Shown in pieces: positions 1 to 11,353 of a stretch of 64,000 nt of DNA. How positions within the stretch are numbered: the first letter of the stretch is position 1; every line of letters starts with the position of its first letter. The stretch is taken from contig CP157202.1 of the NCBI GenBank assembly GCA_039954875.1, positions 1,488,001-1,552,000 of the forward strand. Reading direction: 5' to 3'. This stretch comes from G039954875 sp039954875 (lineage in GTDB: Bacteria; Bacteroidota; Bacteroidia; Flavobacteriales; Blattabacteriaceae). Position numbers and translations under genes: made by a program. A model generated the notes under the pieces. The model saw only the letters and a program-made list of their open reading frames with translations, searched no databases and was not told the origin of the DNA.

Positions 1-235
1 ACCATAAAACCTTGAACAACTTTTTATTCACATTACCCAGCTTATAATGGCTATAACCCTAAAACACTCTCGAGAACATCTCAGGAGTATGAATACAAGC
101 GCTAATCGAAGGCAACGGGATGCCCAAAAGCAATAGCAAAATCATCCTGCGGTTCATACCATAGTGACCCATGACTATGCCCCATCGACCAACTGGGCAA
201 AAAAACTATCAGGATCATCTGATAAAAATTTCAAT
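1..235 (-). pseudogene. TSUP (TauE/SafE) sulfite/anion exporter, degraded and cut by the window edge
   Basis: Reverse-strand translation gives the N-terminal third of a TauE/SafE-family membrane protein. A stretch reading MNRRMILLLLLGIP then SACIHTPEMFS is followed, after a stop, by GYSHYKLGNVNKKLFKVLW, which fits the family's conserved HTAEVF and FGNVNKKLFK signature. The stop between the two parts and the lack of an open frame mark it as a pseudogene. It is the last member of the decayed sulfate-assimilation locus, where such exporters often sit. The gene continues beyond base 1, so its C-terminal state is unknown. Confidence 0.75.
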
Positions 236-274
236 CCAGGTGTGCAAATCATCAATAGCCATCTGCCAAAGCCT

Positions 275-905
275 CTACAAAGGAGTATAAGCAAAGAAAC
301 CATATCCTACAACCATCAACCCTATAATGAGTAGATTCCAAAAAAAGACCTTTTTCCAAAGCAACCTACGAGGTTTGAAAAACAATTTATGCATCGAATT
401 CCAGCCGCTGGTAAGCGCATTCAACACTTTTACCTTATGATCAAAATCCCTATTGAGCAACTGGTGGATATCATGCATACGGATCAATATTACATCAAGT
501 CCATAAGGCAAAGACTATGAAAGAGTTTCCCTCAAGCACTTACCATGGTGGAGAATTTCCCATTGATCAATATGGTTATCTTCAGATTTCCCTTTTGTAC
601 GATAGAAATGAGATATAAATCACAGATTTAAGGCATATAAACCACATTGATAAGCGTACCAAACTTTCGCACATACTGACGGATCTATCTACCCAAGAAG
701 CGATCATTCACAGCAACGATGACCAGATCTACACTCTTGAGATCATCTATCTCATAAGGTCTTTCGATCAGATACACCTTATAAGAGGATTGGACAGTAA
801 GAAATTTTTCCAAAGTAATCTTCCCCCTACTGATGATCAGAAGGGAAAGCTTTTCCAATTGCAAAAAACCGGAAAGAGGCGGTTGACTTCTGCTTGATCA
901 TAATA
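275..905 (-). pseudogene. Siroheme synthase (precorrin-2 dehydrogenase / sirohydrochlorin ferrochelatase), degraded
   Basis: Frame-shifted reverse-strand pieces read NRLFPVF then KLSLLIIS (normally LLIVGGG), then DLVIVAVNDRFLG, SIVQKGNLKITILING and finally a 78-residue open piece ending in FFAYTPL. This is the order of the Bacteroidota siroheme synthase: a Rossmann domain followed by a C-terminal tail with one membrane segment. The NAD-binding glycine motif is disrupted and several frames are needed, so the gene is dead. Its product would have made the siroheme used by the neighbouring sulfite reductase (cysI), which is also dead. Confidence 0.82.
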
Positions 906-917
906 TAATCTATTTTT

Positions 918-2600
918 TTAAGTCATGATCCATCGCTTGCGTAGATCAAAATCACCGAAACGTTTCCCAGGATAGAGCTCGACAATAAAGGAGGCCAAAA
1001 GCCTATCCAATTCTTGCAATAGATTCAGCTCATTGAGGTTTTTTTTAAATATTGTTCAAGCGGGTCCCCCGCTGATCAGTGCCCAGATGGAAATTATAAC
1101 GAGAATAATCCAGACCTACTAAGCTAATATATACCATATAAGGACGGGTAAAACCGTTTGGACAAACAGTCATCCATATGATTATCTCTTCATAGATCAA
1201 TATCTGCTTGTCGAGAAAAGACTTGAGCGTAGAGATCAGCATAAGCAGGTAAGCGCTAGCCTAAAGATAGCGCCAGCGGACAGGTGTTTAGTGCCATATA
1301 ATGCCGTCGAATGCTTACGGAGCAGCAAAACCATTTCCATATAAGCGATGATACCGAAAGTCTCAAGTATGCTTTAGATCTCTGAACGGTTTTCCAGGCT
1401 AATGTCGTTCAAGATGACGTTCTGATGACAAGTTAAGCGAAACTGTACCTTGCCTAACTCTGACACCTTTAGAAAGGCGGTTTTCAGAAACAGCTGCAGC
1501 TCATCCAAAACCTCATCGCTTTCGATAAAAATCGTATGGTGAAAAAGCTCTTTATAGTTCTAATGCTAGATAAAACAGTAGCATCTATCGGTAAAAAAAT
1601 AAGACCGGGATCGGGGTGTTTTCCAAGACAAAGCCTATACTTCTCTTGAATTCATTATTAAAACCATAATGGGTCGTATCGGGCCAGCGTATGCTTGAGC
1701 TGGACTAATTTGCGGTCGCTACGATTGCCATAATCGCGCTGAATGGTCAGGATTTCGTAGACCACCTTGATAGAGCCTTTTCTCTAGCCTCTACAAAGCC
1801 AAGTACAGTATCCAGACGGGCATAGGTGGCCGGATTATCGTGCGTACTAAAAAGACCGTTGCCAAACGCAACATCAAATATCTTAAGTTGATGGTCCTCG
1901 ATGATGGCTATCAGACCGATATGATTGATCAGCACATCGACATCGTTATTGGACGGTATAACGATAGTGATCCTAAATTTCCGCGGCAAATAGGTAATAA
2001 TCTTAATAAAGTGGATCTTCCTTACTTTTCTCGGTAAGCTTTTTCTAATCGAGCCAGATCTTGTAATAAAGCTACATATCTTGGGCATTAACAGGCGTCT
2101 GATCTCATCGACATAGGCCAAAACTCATTAATAAACAGGATATTTTTTTTGGGATGCATTCTGTATAACACATTACTGTTGACATCATCCCCACAGATAG
2201 CAATCGAGTCGAGCCGAGCCAGGTTAAAAGCTTGGACGTCGATTTGATATTCGATTTGATGATGCCATGCAGCTGCAAGGTCTGGCGCATAATGATCTTA
2301 ATCACCCCGTTTGGCATGATCCCGGGCGATGTGCTGTGTAATGATCCAATATTCGAGTATAAGGAATCCTCCGGGCAAACGCAATCTAATTATTAAGGAA
2401 TATAAACAATCGGGCTTTTTCTGGGCCCGCTAAGCCCATATATCCAGTTGTCTTGCTGGATAACACATTCCACGGGATTTGATGATGGCTTGATCGGCAT
2501 CGCTAATCATTCTGGAAATCTAATTTTTGAGCACTTTCAATAATGGTGCCGCGCATGACCCCACGACTTGGCTTTTTGATATTTTCAACAGATGAAGTTT
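918..2600 (-). pseudogene. cysI: Sulfite reductase hemoprotein (CysI-type nitrite/sulfite reductase), degraded
   Basis: Reverse-strand fragments in order: SVENIKKPSRGVMRGTI, GVIKIIMRQTLQLHGIIKSN, PRKFRITIVIPSNNDVDV, IFDVAFGNGLFSTHD, ILTIQRDYGNRSDRKL and, near 1045-1240, WMTVCPNGFTRPYMVYISLV. These match a sulfite reductase beta subunit from end to end. The siroheme/4Fe-4S motif normally reads CPNGC and here is CPNGF, so a cluster ligand is lost in addition to several frameshifts and stops. The family reduces sulfite to sulfide with electrons from CysJ. The near-full length with many small lesions suggests inactivation without large deletions. Confidence 0.9.
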
Positions 2601-2679
2601 TGGCTTCTCAATTCATAGGTCTAGATTTTTCAATTTAATACACATATTTCAGATAACATATTTTTTCTTTTAAATACTT

Positions 2680-4425
2680 CAAATAGGCCTAAGACACGTT
2701 TTGTTCGATCTGACCGATGAATTGCAAAAGGTTTTTTTCAAAATCGATACCCATAATATCTTTGGCGCCACATACGATATACATAGGCACCGGATTAAAA
2801 CCATTGAAAAAAGACTTCCCGATGAGCCCACATATTATATTAAACATAGACCTTCTCTGCCTCATCCAGCGAAAAGACCACATCCACCCGATGCAGCAGC
2901 CCACCCTCGACCTAAACCCGGATCTCGGTTTGATATAAAAAATATGTTTTGAAATGGTATGCACCTAAGAAGAGCCAATTTTTGCCCGAGCAGGAGACCA
3001 TCAGAACGACGGGTAAAAAGGAAAGAAAGGATCCGATGCCTGTCCCTGGGCCAAGCAGGATAATATCTTTCTCAGAAGCTGGTAACTTAAAAAACCGGTT
3101 AGGCTAGATATAAAATCTAATCTCAACGCCTTTTTTCAAAAGCGAGAAGTTGATCCGAGTAGAAGCCGTGGCTAGTCTCCCCATCGATGCAAAAATGGTA
3201 TCGAGCAAAAGTTAAGTGGATCTCATCGCTATGCGCTTAGGGTGAAGAGGATATAGAATGCAAACGCGGTATGATAGGCTCGAGGATTTCGATGAGATAT
3301 TTAAACTGCTTGGCTCCTTGGATCGAGTAAATATTCAGCAGTTTCAATAGCTCAACCCGAACCACAGGGATGAATAATTGTACTAGCTCAACGTACTTTC
3401 TCACCAACCTTTTGGTAGATAGAATATGTTGAGATATGTTGAGCCTATTTTGCAATAGTTTCGATAATTTTTCAGACCCTCGGGGATGATCCGCAGCTTC
3501 ATCGAGCTAGAAATCGGTAATATGGAGAATCCCTTCAACTACTACCAAATTCTCTGAAATGATCCCCAGGGACATCTCCGAGTTGGAAAACAACTTCCTC
3601 GAACCCTATTTCGATGTGATAGGTTTCTTTATCCACATCCCTATCATTCAAAAAAATGTTAATCAATACTTTACCACAGAGTATTTTTTTTCACCGGAGT
3701 ATTTTTGGGCTTTTACTGACTATTGAGCCAAATGGATGGGACTATTGAGCGCTGTCGCCGAAAAGAAATGAAAGCATTGCAAGAGGTTTTCAAACCATTG
3801 GTTGGCTTCAGCCTCGAAGTCAGTATTGCATTTCTCTAAAAGAGCATGACTCTAGGCATCGAGGACTTACAGAGGGGTATCTAGATCTTCATCGGTTTTG
3901 TAAAAAAACGTATAAGCGCTGTCCCCGGGTACTAATACGCCGTAGTGGAGCTTATAAGATGAGGGGTGAATTATAATGAATATGATCAAAAAATCCTTTA
4001 GCTGCCTTTTAAAGATCTCCCTCGCAATGGGTGCTGATGATTACAAAAAAGTAAATCTAATTCTCCAGATCACTGACGGTATTGATCCAATCCGTCTAAC
4101 TTTACCCGCATGCCTTTTCCACTGGCCTTAATAGTCATTACACCGGAAAGCCTTTTGGCATTCCCAACCTAGGCATCATAGAGCAATGTCACTATACCAT
4201 GTAGGCTCTCTGTGAAGGCGAAGGCTGCTACGTCTTACAGGGGTCACGTAATCTTAAGGGATAAGATCCCGGCCAGATAGCCATAGATCCAGGTCAACTC
4301 TTCTTTGCTCACTGTCCTAACCACTCATAAAAGACTGCATTTTTAAGCTCAACCAACATAGCTATAGCTTTGATAAGAGGTTTCAAATTAGTAAAAGGCT
4401 GGTTTAAGCAATTTCTTAAAATACA
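2680..4425 (-). pseudogene. cysJ: Sulfite reductase flavoprotein (CysJ), degraded
   Basis: Recognisable reverse-strand segments are, from the start, VSKEELTWIYGYLAGI, a flavodoxin-like stretch ending in KLDGLDQYRQ, then INIFLNDRDVDKETYHIEIG and FEEVVFQLG. They continue with FKYLIEILEPIIPRLHSISSS (the FAD/NADPH-reductase SISSS motif near 3240) and YIVCGAKDIMGIDFEKNLL at the C-terminus. All are diagnostic for CysJ, and the frame changes many times. It sits between cobA and cysI as in a normal cys operon. Confidence 0.87.
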
Positions 4426-4439
4426 TCGAATGCGCATCG

Positions 4440-5160
4440 CGCCTATCAGGCAGCTATAAAAAAGACTTGTACGATGCTACTCCGATGATCAAAAGGGTGG
4501 TGGTACAATTTCTTCGGTCGGATCCATTCGTGATAAACCTGCAAAGGGCTCATATAAACGCGTTGCATGGGCATGATGGCTTGCTCGATCACGGTCTAAT
4601 TACTTTTTCTGTGCAATGCCATGGCTGAGCAATTTTTCAACTACTGGCTCAAGTTTTCACAGACTCATATAAACGACCAAAGTGTCATCGGCTTGGACTA
4701 ATTTTTTCCAACGGCTTCTTCTACGGCTTGTATTTGGTGAAGTGTCAAGAAACACATGCTAGGGGTATAGATTCAAGGTGATGATCTCCCCTGAAATGAT
4801 CTCATAAATAATACAATGCTCAAGCATTATATTCAACTCATCCAAGACGCTGAAAAAGATCGAGATATCGCTTCTAACCACGGACTATTTACTTCCCCCT
4901 CAAAAACATGATACACCATCAGTACATTGATCCGTTGCTGGAGGGGGATCGAAGCAATGGCACACTGCTTCCCCACGGGGATGATATCTGCCAAATAAAT
5001 TCACATATTGTTCTATAAATTACTGGCTCACAAATATATTTAACAAAACAAATTCGATACACCGCAACCGGGCGGCGGCCTTTATAGGGTGATGAACTCA
5101 GAGTCTCCAGGACCGACCGAGAGGAGGATGATTTTTTCAATATATGCTCGTTGTCGTACC
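4440..5160 (-). pseudogene. cobA: Uroporphyrinogen-III C-methyltransferase (SUMT), degraded with an internal loss
   Basis: The reverse strand gives KKIILLSVGPGDSEFITL, the SUMT N-terminal SAM-binding loop (family form VGAGPGDPELLTLKA). Later come DDTLVVYMSL with KLEPVVEKLLSHGIA, and VIEQAIMPMQRVYMSPL, the family's C-terminal half. The usual VRLKGGDPFVFGRG block is not visible and the span is slightly short, so an internal deletion is likely in addition to frameshifts. The enzyme makes precorrin-2 for siroheme. Its position between cysK and cysJ supports the call. Confidence 0.7.
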
Positions 5161-5164
5161 ATTT

Positions 5165-6060
5165 CAAAAGAGGCTTTCTATCGAAGAAATAGCCCTCACC
5201 GGCATCCTAATTAAAAGTGAATATTCGCGATAGCTGGGAGAACTCAATAATATTTTTAGCTACAACAGTCATGGTTCCACCAATATATATCCCGATAAAT
5301 ATACATTCTTATAGGACAATGCAACGGGCGTATTCAAAAGGTTCATCCTTGCTCATATAAAAAGTACCGTCAAGAATATCGGTATTAAGGATAAATGGAA
5401 TAAAGCCCATAGCCAGACCTTGTAGAGCATGCGGCACGGGTTCTCCACCGACGATCACAGTCGATTTTTCGGACTTTACGGTAATGGCCTTCAACTGGGA
5501 AGGTTTTTCCTTCAGCATCTAGGCTACCCCCATTATGAGATAGTCTCAGCTATCAGGAAAATTATCCAGAATCTCTTTAGCAGTGATACGACGGTGTATA
5601 GCGATATTGACTGGATTGTCAAATTGCTGATATATCCAGGCATTGATCGTGGTGTTGGTCAAATCGACAGTTTTTTCAATAGCAGATTTCATACCTTTTT
5701 CTCTCTGTATCATGATAAATTAGGTTCCAAAGAGTGCTAAAAAATGCCGCCGCTCGAGGCTCATCATATACTCGGACATGATCAGGATGTCAATCGGTAG
5801 CCTTTTATGGACGAGATCATGTTCAATCCGATACCAGTATTGCCAGAATTAGGCTCAATGATGACACTGTCCTTATTGAGCAGGCCACCTTTGTGCTCAG
5901 CATCTTCGATCATCGACAAAGGAGATTCGGTCTTTAATGCCGTTGCATAGATTGGTCCGCTCTAATTTGATCTATAACTCGTACCGTCCGGGAAAAAAGC
6001 AATTGATACGCACATGAAAGGTTTGTCAAATCGTTTGTAGAACGTTTAAAATTTTAATTT
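5165..6060 (-). pseudogene. cysK: Cysteine synthase A, degraded
   Basis: Reverse-strand pieces in order: NVLQTI, then WIKLERTN-like and GIKDRIS, which keep the PLP lysine region, followed by SVIIEPNSGNTGIGLNMI. Then comes a 69-residue open piece with STVIVGGEPVPHALQGLAMG and LNTDILDGTF, and a C-terminal RIFTFN..DAGEGYF. These are the O-acetylserine sulfhydrylase signatures. Several frames and in-frame stops are needed, so it is not functional. The gene would combine O-acetylserine with sulfide to give cysteine. Confidence 0.87.
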
Positions 6061-6089
6061 TATTTAATTTTAATTATTTTATAAATGAT

Positions 6090-6790
6090 AAAATCGATAG
6101 AATGGGGAAGGGGCTGTTGTCCCGTGCCCTGACCTCGCTCTTTTGATAAACGATATAAAATATGATATACTGTATATTAATCAAACATTCCCCCCGATGA
6201 TGCTGTCATGACCGACAAGGATATTACCACTCCAGAATGGTGTCACAGGCGTAAATCGGCACCTAATATTCAATAGTGGGGTGGTACTTTTGACTGATCA
6301 AGCTTTTGTCTACATGGATCGCATCGAGAATGACATCTTTGTAAATCTTCACATGATCACCGACCTGCGTACTTACACCTATAACATGTCGTAACATGGT
6401 AAATGACAAAGTCCTTCCAAATCAAGATACAGGGTAAATCTCAATGCATGTCTAACTATATGGGGATATGGACCGTGATCAAACGCGGCAGGATGGGGAT
6501 GTCTTAATCCCACAACTAATAGACTATTCGGTAAAGGATTGTAAAAAAACTAGATGGGAGAAAACAATCTCTTGTATATATTGCTCTACTGAATCGAATT
6601 GCAATACAAATTCTGCATCTATGGTAAGCGCTTGATAGATCTCAGGTAACTTTTTTAAAAATTCTGTAGTTAGCACCTCTGCTTTAGTTTTATCATACCA
6701 CAGTCCTATTAGGGAGGCTCGAAAACTGAGCGTGCAGTTTTCGATAAGCCGCTTTCAAAGGCCTTAGTATTTCGAACACGGCGCGATCTG
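6090..6790 (-). pseudogene. Serine O-acetyltransferase (EpsC/CysE type), degraded
   Basis: The reverse strand reads FLKKLPEIYQALTID, then a helical part ending in IPILPRLITVH. A left-handed beta-helix stretch follows: GVSTQVGDHVKIYKDVILDA, VDKSLISQKYHPTIEY, and VGHDSIIGGNV in another frame. The hexapeptide-repeat pattern and the order match EpsC-type serine acetyltransferase. Multiple stops and frame changes show it is dead. It lies between cysN and cysK and would supply O-acetylserine to cysK. Confidence 0.75.
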
Positions 6791-6849
6791 GTAAAAAAAA
6801 CTATTTAAAAAAGCCCTTAGCAAAACATTCCGAAGCTTGTTTATCAGGG

Positions 6850-8202
6850 AATATCAAACACTTGTTCTGACCATCTCGGTAATATTTTTATACGAAATCT
6901 TCGTTTTTCATCACATGAAGATTTTTGAGGAATGTTCTTGGGATTCATCCCAGCATAGAAGCTGCTGAGATGGCATAGCTGTTTTCCTAGATAAAGATGG
7001 CTGCACCATTGACCCGAAAAATCTCGTAGGTATAATAGGCAATCAGGGCAATTATTTTGATACTAACTTTGACCAGTTCGTTAAAGCCTGCTTGCTAAAT
7101 AGCTTCTTCCCTTTACAATATATTTAATTTAATGCGATAAATGATCTATTTGACAAGACTTTTCACCAACTGACTGTTGATTTGTGGAATATATTTACGA
7201 CTGGATTAAAACGGTTTGTAATCCATACAATGCAACAACACCTCTAACTCTTGGGTCAAAATAGGAAGTGCGTCGTTTTTGACGATCACATCACCACCAC
7301 TGATAACAATCTCACCTTGCAGGTATATCTCCACGCTCTGAAGCGCAAATGGGATTGCTCTACCTCTTCCGCAGCGATCGCTATCGAAGGGTAATACTAC
7401 TCTGAATTCCTGAAAGCAAGACAATCACTACATCGTATCGTAAATAGGTCCCACTGATGGATCTTCCCGGCATAAATCCGGCGGCTGTACTGAACTCCAT
7501 GTAGCCAAACAATGTATTGCACTGAAAATTATACTAAATCGAAATAGATTTTTTTATATCAGAATATTTTTTTTAAGGCTTACAAAAAACTTGGGCCTTC
7601 ATACCAAGGAATAGATGGAGATCGTTCAAAAACATAATCTCCAGCTTTGGCACTGATGGGGATTGGGGTGAACTCTTTCAAACCGACCGATTGGGCCAGG
7701 CTTTTGTATTGGCCAACGATAACCTCATAGGCTCGTTGATTATAAACTATCAGGTCCATTTTATTAATATCCAATATCAACCGAAGAATGCCTAGTAAAG
7801 CAGCGATGAACCTATAGCGCCACATCTGTTCGACCAGACCAATGTGTTCATCGATCAGGATGATGGCCAAATCTGCCGTATAGACTCCCCTTAACCATAT
7901 TCCGCGGATATTGGATGTACCCTGGAGTGTCCGCAATAATAAATTTCCGCTTAAATGTATAAAAATCTTTATAAGATACATTGATGACGATGACTTATTC
8001 ACTCTCGGGATGCAGGCCATCTGTTAGCACAACGCACCAGGTCGATTGGCTGGCTCCCTATTATCGTGAGCTCAATCCTCTGATGGTATCCAGCTTATCG
8101 GGGCCAGTATAAAGTGGCTTTATCGTGCAAAACGCGGCCGATGAATGAGCTCTTGCCGTAGTCTACACTTCCTGCAGTGATAAATCATAAAGTATTCATG
8201 GA
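6850..8202 (-). pseudogene. cysN: Sulfate adenylyltransferase large subunit (CysN), degraded
   Basis: The start reads MNTL, stop, FITAGSVDYGKSSFIGRVLHD (P-loop normally GSVDDGKST). A 146-residue open piece follows, with ADLAIILIDEHIGLVEQ, INKMDLIVYNQ (NKMD GTPase motif) and PISAKAGDYV. A later open piece carries EIVISGGDVIVKNDALPIL. These are EF-Tu-like GTPase features of CysN. The stop at codon 5 and later frameshifts inactivate it. CysN with CysD activates sulfate to adenosine 5'-phosphosulfate. Confidence 0.9.
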
Positions 8203-8211
8203 GTAATGTTT

Positions 8212-9110
8212 TTAAAAACAGTTCTATTTTTTCCGATTTTCTATGACCATTTCTGAAAAGGTATCATCAATATGGACCTGGATGCACTTACTATTCCGGT
8301 TATCAAATCGATCATCGCTGACTTCTGATTATATCGAAGCGATGCAACTCATATTAGCTACGGTACAATATCGGAGATTTTTGATCTGCACGATTTAGCC
8401 AAGTTTTATACGAATTAGCTCGGGGACTGCCAGTCCATTTCCTATGGTGATTGATGGCCTCTATATCATTCACTAAATATATAGAGGGCAGGGCGATATG
8501 CTCAGCATGGATATAATGCCATATGTCAAGCTAGGTCCAATTGCTAATTGGGGGATAATACGCTGATGTTTTTTACATTAATAGATCATGTCATTGTAGA
8601 GACCCCCCACAGCTCCTGACGTTACAATTTGTGATTCCAACTGCCAAATTAGTTCCATACGGAGAAAATACGTTTTATTTGGCCAAGGCTTTCTCCTCAT
8701 CTCTACAGAAACCGTCTATGCAAGAGTTAAATTAAAACTTTTAAATAATATCCAAAATAGTATATGAATGTAAAACGTTAAAAATGAAAAACCAAACTTT
8801 AGGCTCGGTGAGCTTCCGGATACGTATGGTGTCTTGTACCTTTCGTACGATGAGTTGCTTATCTATTTTTTTTATAAATGCATCTCTAAGTTTCAAGATT
8901 TAAGGGAAGTTGTACCCCATATCTATATACAGTAATAAAAATAGGAACTTCCGTGGATGGAAAGCCTTTAGTTCCAAATTCACTAATACGATAGAATCAT
9001 CACCATCGAAAAAAAGCATGGCAGCTCTTTCAAATTAACAGGCTAATTCTCGGAATATGTGAATAACTTCTAACTAGAGTTGTTATAAATAATTCAAACA
9101 ATAGACCTTC
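8212..9110 (-). pseudogene. cysD: Sulfate adenylyltransferase small subunit (CysD), degraded
   Basis: Reverse-strand reading: NYL, stop, QL, then EVIHIFRELA, MLFFDGDDSIVLVNLELKAF (family SGGKDSIVLL loop damaged), YIDMGYNFP and KQLIVRKVQDTIRIRKLTE. After a frame change come EEKALAK and SNWT, stop, LDIWHYIHAEHIALPSIYL. This follows the CysD family from end to end. The PP-loop serine-glycine motif is altered and several stops interrupt the frame. It directly precedes cysN with about 10 bases between, the normal cysDN arrangement. Confidence 0.88.
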
Positions 9111-9159
9111 ATTCCTCCAATGTTTTTATACTTGAATAGAAACACCTTGGAGTCTTAAA

Positions 9160-9880
9160 TGCATACCTCACTCCTTTTTGGTCTACTCCTTCCAACACCA
9201 TCGCCCGGCGCGTAAGGATTCCCAGACCTTGATCGCTCGAATTCGGGTACAGAGGAGACACAATCAATGCTTACACAACCCTTATCGTGTAAAAAATATA
9301 AAACTTATGGATAAACCTCTAGACTTCTTCTATTGTCTAATAGAAGAGTGGAGGAGGTATTTGAAAAGTTGATGAATATCGTTCCATTCCAAAGGCTCTA
9401 ATGATTTACAATCAGGGAAATTATTAACTCACAATACAATAACCCAAACCGACTTATCTCGCAAGGCCCTTTTTAGAGTTTCTATCTTGATAATATAGCA
9501 ACAGTATTGTCGTTTTTCAAGGGAATCGTAGAAAACATTACGGCTATTGTCCAAAAAATGTTTCTCCAACTACTCATGCTTGATAATAAACTTAAATGTG
9601 TGTCTTATAACTCTTATTGGTCATGCTCTACATTTGATAGGCTACGGAAAACAGACGATCTGTATCAAGGGTAAACAGTTCAATAAAAATCACTGCATCT
9701 AAGACCAGATGAGAAATGATCTGGTCTTAGATGCAGAATCTAGTCAAAAAAACGACTTTGCTTAGTAAATTTTGAGTTAGGAATTCTAAAGATTTATTTT
9801 TAAATAGCTAGACGATATCTTGCTAGAGAACTCCGAGTTGCTATTTTAAAAGATGATTCATTTTTTATCTGTCATTTCGA
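9160..9880 (-). pseudogene. cysH: Phosphoadenylyl-sulfate / adenylyl-sulfate reductase (CysH), degraded
   Basis: Reverse-strand fragments in order: KSLEFLTQNLLSKVVF, DQIISHLVLDAVIFIELFTL running into DTDRLFSVAYQM, NVFYDSLEKRQYCCYIIKIE then TLKRALRDKSVW, LHDKGCVSI and, at the 3' end, RAGRWCWKE. These fit CysH, including the CC pair and the terminal RAGRWWWE. An ECGLH-type tail is only partly visible. Stops and frame changes are frequent. It would be the promoter-proximal gene of the cys locus. An 18-bp perfect inverted repeat lies inside it at 9693-9736. Confidence 0.8.
9693..9736. repeat. 18-bp perfect inverted repeat with 8-base loop
   Basis: The left arm (9693-9710) and right arm (9719-9736) are exact reverse complements around the loop gagaaatg. 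The structure lies within the cysH relic. The right arm corresponds to the less altered reading of the gene and the left arm replaces the conserved LGxED region. The minus-strand sequence beyond it is T-rich, so it could also act as a weak terminator. Confidence 0.7.
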
Positions 9881-9889
9881 TAAGGTTCA

Positions 9890-10970
9890 AGAAATATTTC
9901 TCTTTGGGATCGATCTATTAAAACCAGTTTCAAATAGAAAAGCCTTACAAAACATCTCGAAAGGCTATCTCAAAAGGCTATATGTAAAAGGATATATAGA
10001 TAGAATCAACATCACACCTTCAATGTAAGGATATACATCATACAACAAGTACAACACATTGGCTATACTTGAGAAATATTTACAATAAAGTTTACTTTGC
10101 TCATAGATCTTTAATAAAAACTCCGCTTGGACGGAAGTGTATTTTTATCTCAATTATGTATTTACTACTTCAAAAGCATGCACCCCCCCTACCATGCATT
10201 ATCGATAATGCAACAACAAAGCGGAAAGATATTTTTTTTTCCTTTAGACTTTATAACCGAAAGCAAGGATAAGAAAATTTTATTATGAAGAATTATTTAA
10301 AAAACATTCCGATGAAAGCTTTTAAGCAAACCAGTTTAATCAGCGACCTCACTTATGGTCTTCAAAATAGTAAAGAACACTCTAGTGCATATAAAATAGA
10401 TCTTATACCATACCATACAAGGAGCCCTAAGATATTTTTCCGATTTTACTTTAATCTTTCATTATCTAAAAATATCTTTAAACAATATTTTTACTTCTTC
10501 TTTACTTACGGTCTACAAATTGATGACATCAATTTGTAGAGAATCAACAACCATAGCTTTCTCATAAGTTAAGTATACCCCAATTTTTGCTTTGAAATCA
10601 TTCATTTTAATCTGATTCCTTTATATTCGAGTAGGCTGTCATCTATGACTTTTTTAAAGTCAATATCAACAGAAATCCGACTTATATTAAGTTGTTTTGC
10701 CTTCAAGTAATGAATTGTTCAACGTTATTAATGATTATTGATTTTGATCGCAAAATCTTTTCATAACACGTTATAATAGCTTGTAAATAGTGCACAACAA
10801 ATTAAGAAATTTGAACTTAATTCTTCATAATAATAAACTTTAAATATTTATTTTATAGTAAATAGTAAAAAAATAAAATATAATAACTATATATCAATAG
10901 TATTTTTTTTATAAAAAAAGATTATTCCATACCAAATCTAAGTTTAAAACTTAGCACCATTTTTCGTAAT
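9890..10970. other. Non-coding or unrecognisable AT-rich stretch upstream of the SMR gene
   Basis: No protein family could be recognised on either strand. Two short plus-strand open frames (starting near 10069 and 10285) have low-complexity, aromatic- and lysine-rich products and no visible family match, so they are not called as genes. A small 11-bp inverted repeat lies at 10513-10539. Any cys-locus promoter would be expected here, but none was identified. Confidence 0.5.
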
Positions 10971-10997
10971 TTGTCACATTCAAAAAGCTGTAAAGAA

Positions 10998-11327
10998 ATG
11001 AAGTATATATTTCTGATGATATCGATCATATTTGAGACGATCGGTACAACTGCACTAAAATACTCGGAACAATTTACTCGTTTGATACCCAGCTTGATTG
11101 CTTTGGTTTCTTATGGCTTATGTTTTTATTTTCTAAGCATAGTTCTGAAAGTGCTTCCAGTAGGATTAGTCTATGGAATTTGGTCCGGCGTAGGTATAAT
11201 TTTGGTCACCTTAGTTGGTATTTTTCTATTTCGTCAAGTGCCAGATGTGCCAGCGATTATCGGAATAATTTTAATCATCGTTGGAGTTATTATATTAAAT
11301 CTTCTTTCGAAGATGTCTAAACATTAA
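10998..11327 (+). CDS. Small multidrug resistance (SMR) family efflux transporter
   Basis: A 109-residue protein with four predicted membrane helices, the standard SMR length. The membrane-embedded glutamate of the first helix is present (IIFETIGTT, residue 13), as are the helix-3 motif YGIWSGVGI with its tryptophan and the helix-4 PAIIGIILI stretch, as in EmrE/QacE. SMR dimers exchange protons for cationic drugs or guanidinium/polyamine-like compounds. The start was set at the ATG of MKYIFLM, because an upstream extension would add a polar tail absent from the family. The gene stands alone and looks intact despite its decayed left neighbours. The substrate cannot be told from sequence. Confidence 0.85.
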   Translation: MKYIFLMISIIFETIGTTALKYSEQFTRLIPSLIALVSYGLCFYFLSIVLKVLPVGLVYGIWSGVGIILVTLVGIFLFRQVPDVPAIIGIILIIVGVIILNLLSKMSKH

Positions 11328-11353
11328 AATCTAGATTCTTGATCGTCTAAAAG

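Noticed and set aside
2701..2964. Overlapping open frames on both strands near 2.7-2.96 kb
   Set aside because: They are shadows of the broken cysJ C-terminus; the minus-strand reading keeps the CysJ motif and the plus-strand products have no family signal.
9693..9736. Hairpin as a dedicated transcription terminator
   Set aside because: It lies inside the reading of cysH, and both arms can be explained as altered coding sequence. The following tract is only moderately T-rich, so it is listed as a repeat.
10285..10620. Transposase remnant near the short inverted repeat
   Set aside because: A minus-strand stretch (EKAMVVDSLQIDV) vaguely recalls an IS transposase, but no second motif, no terminal repeats and no target duplication are visible.
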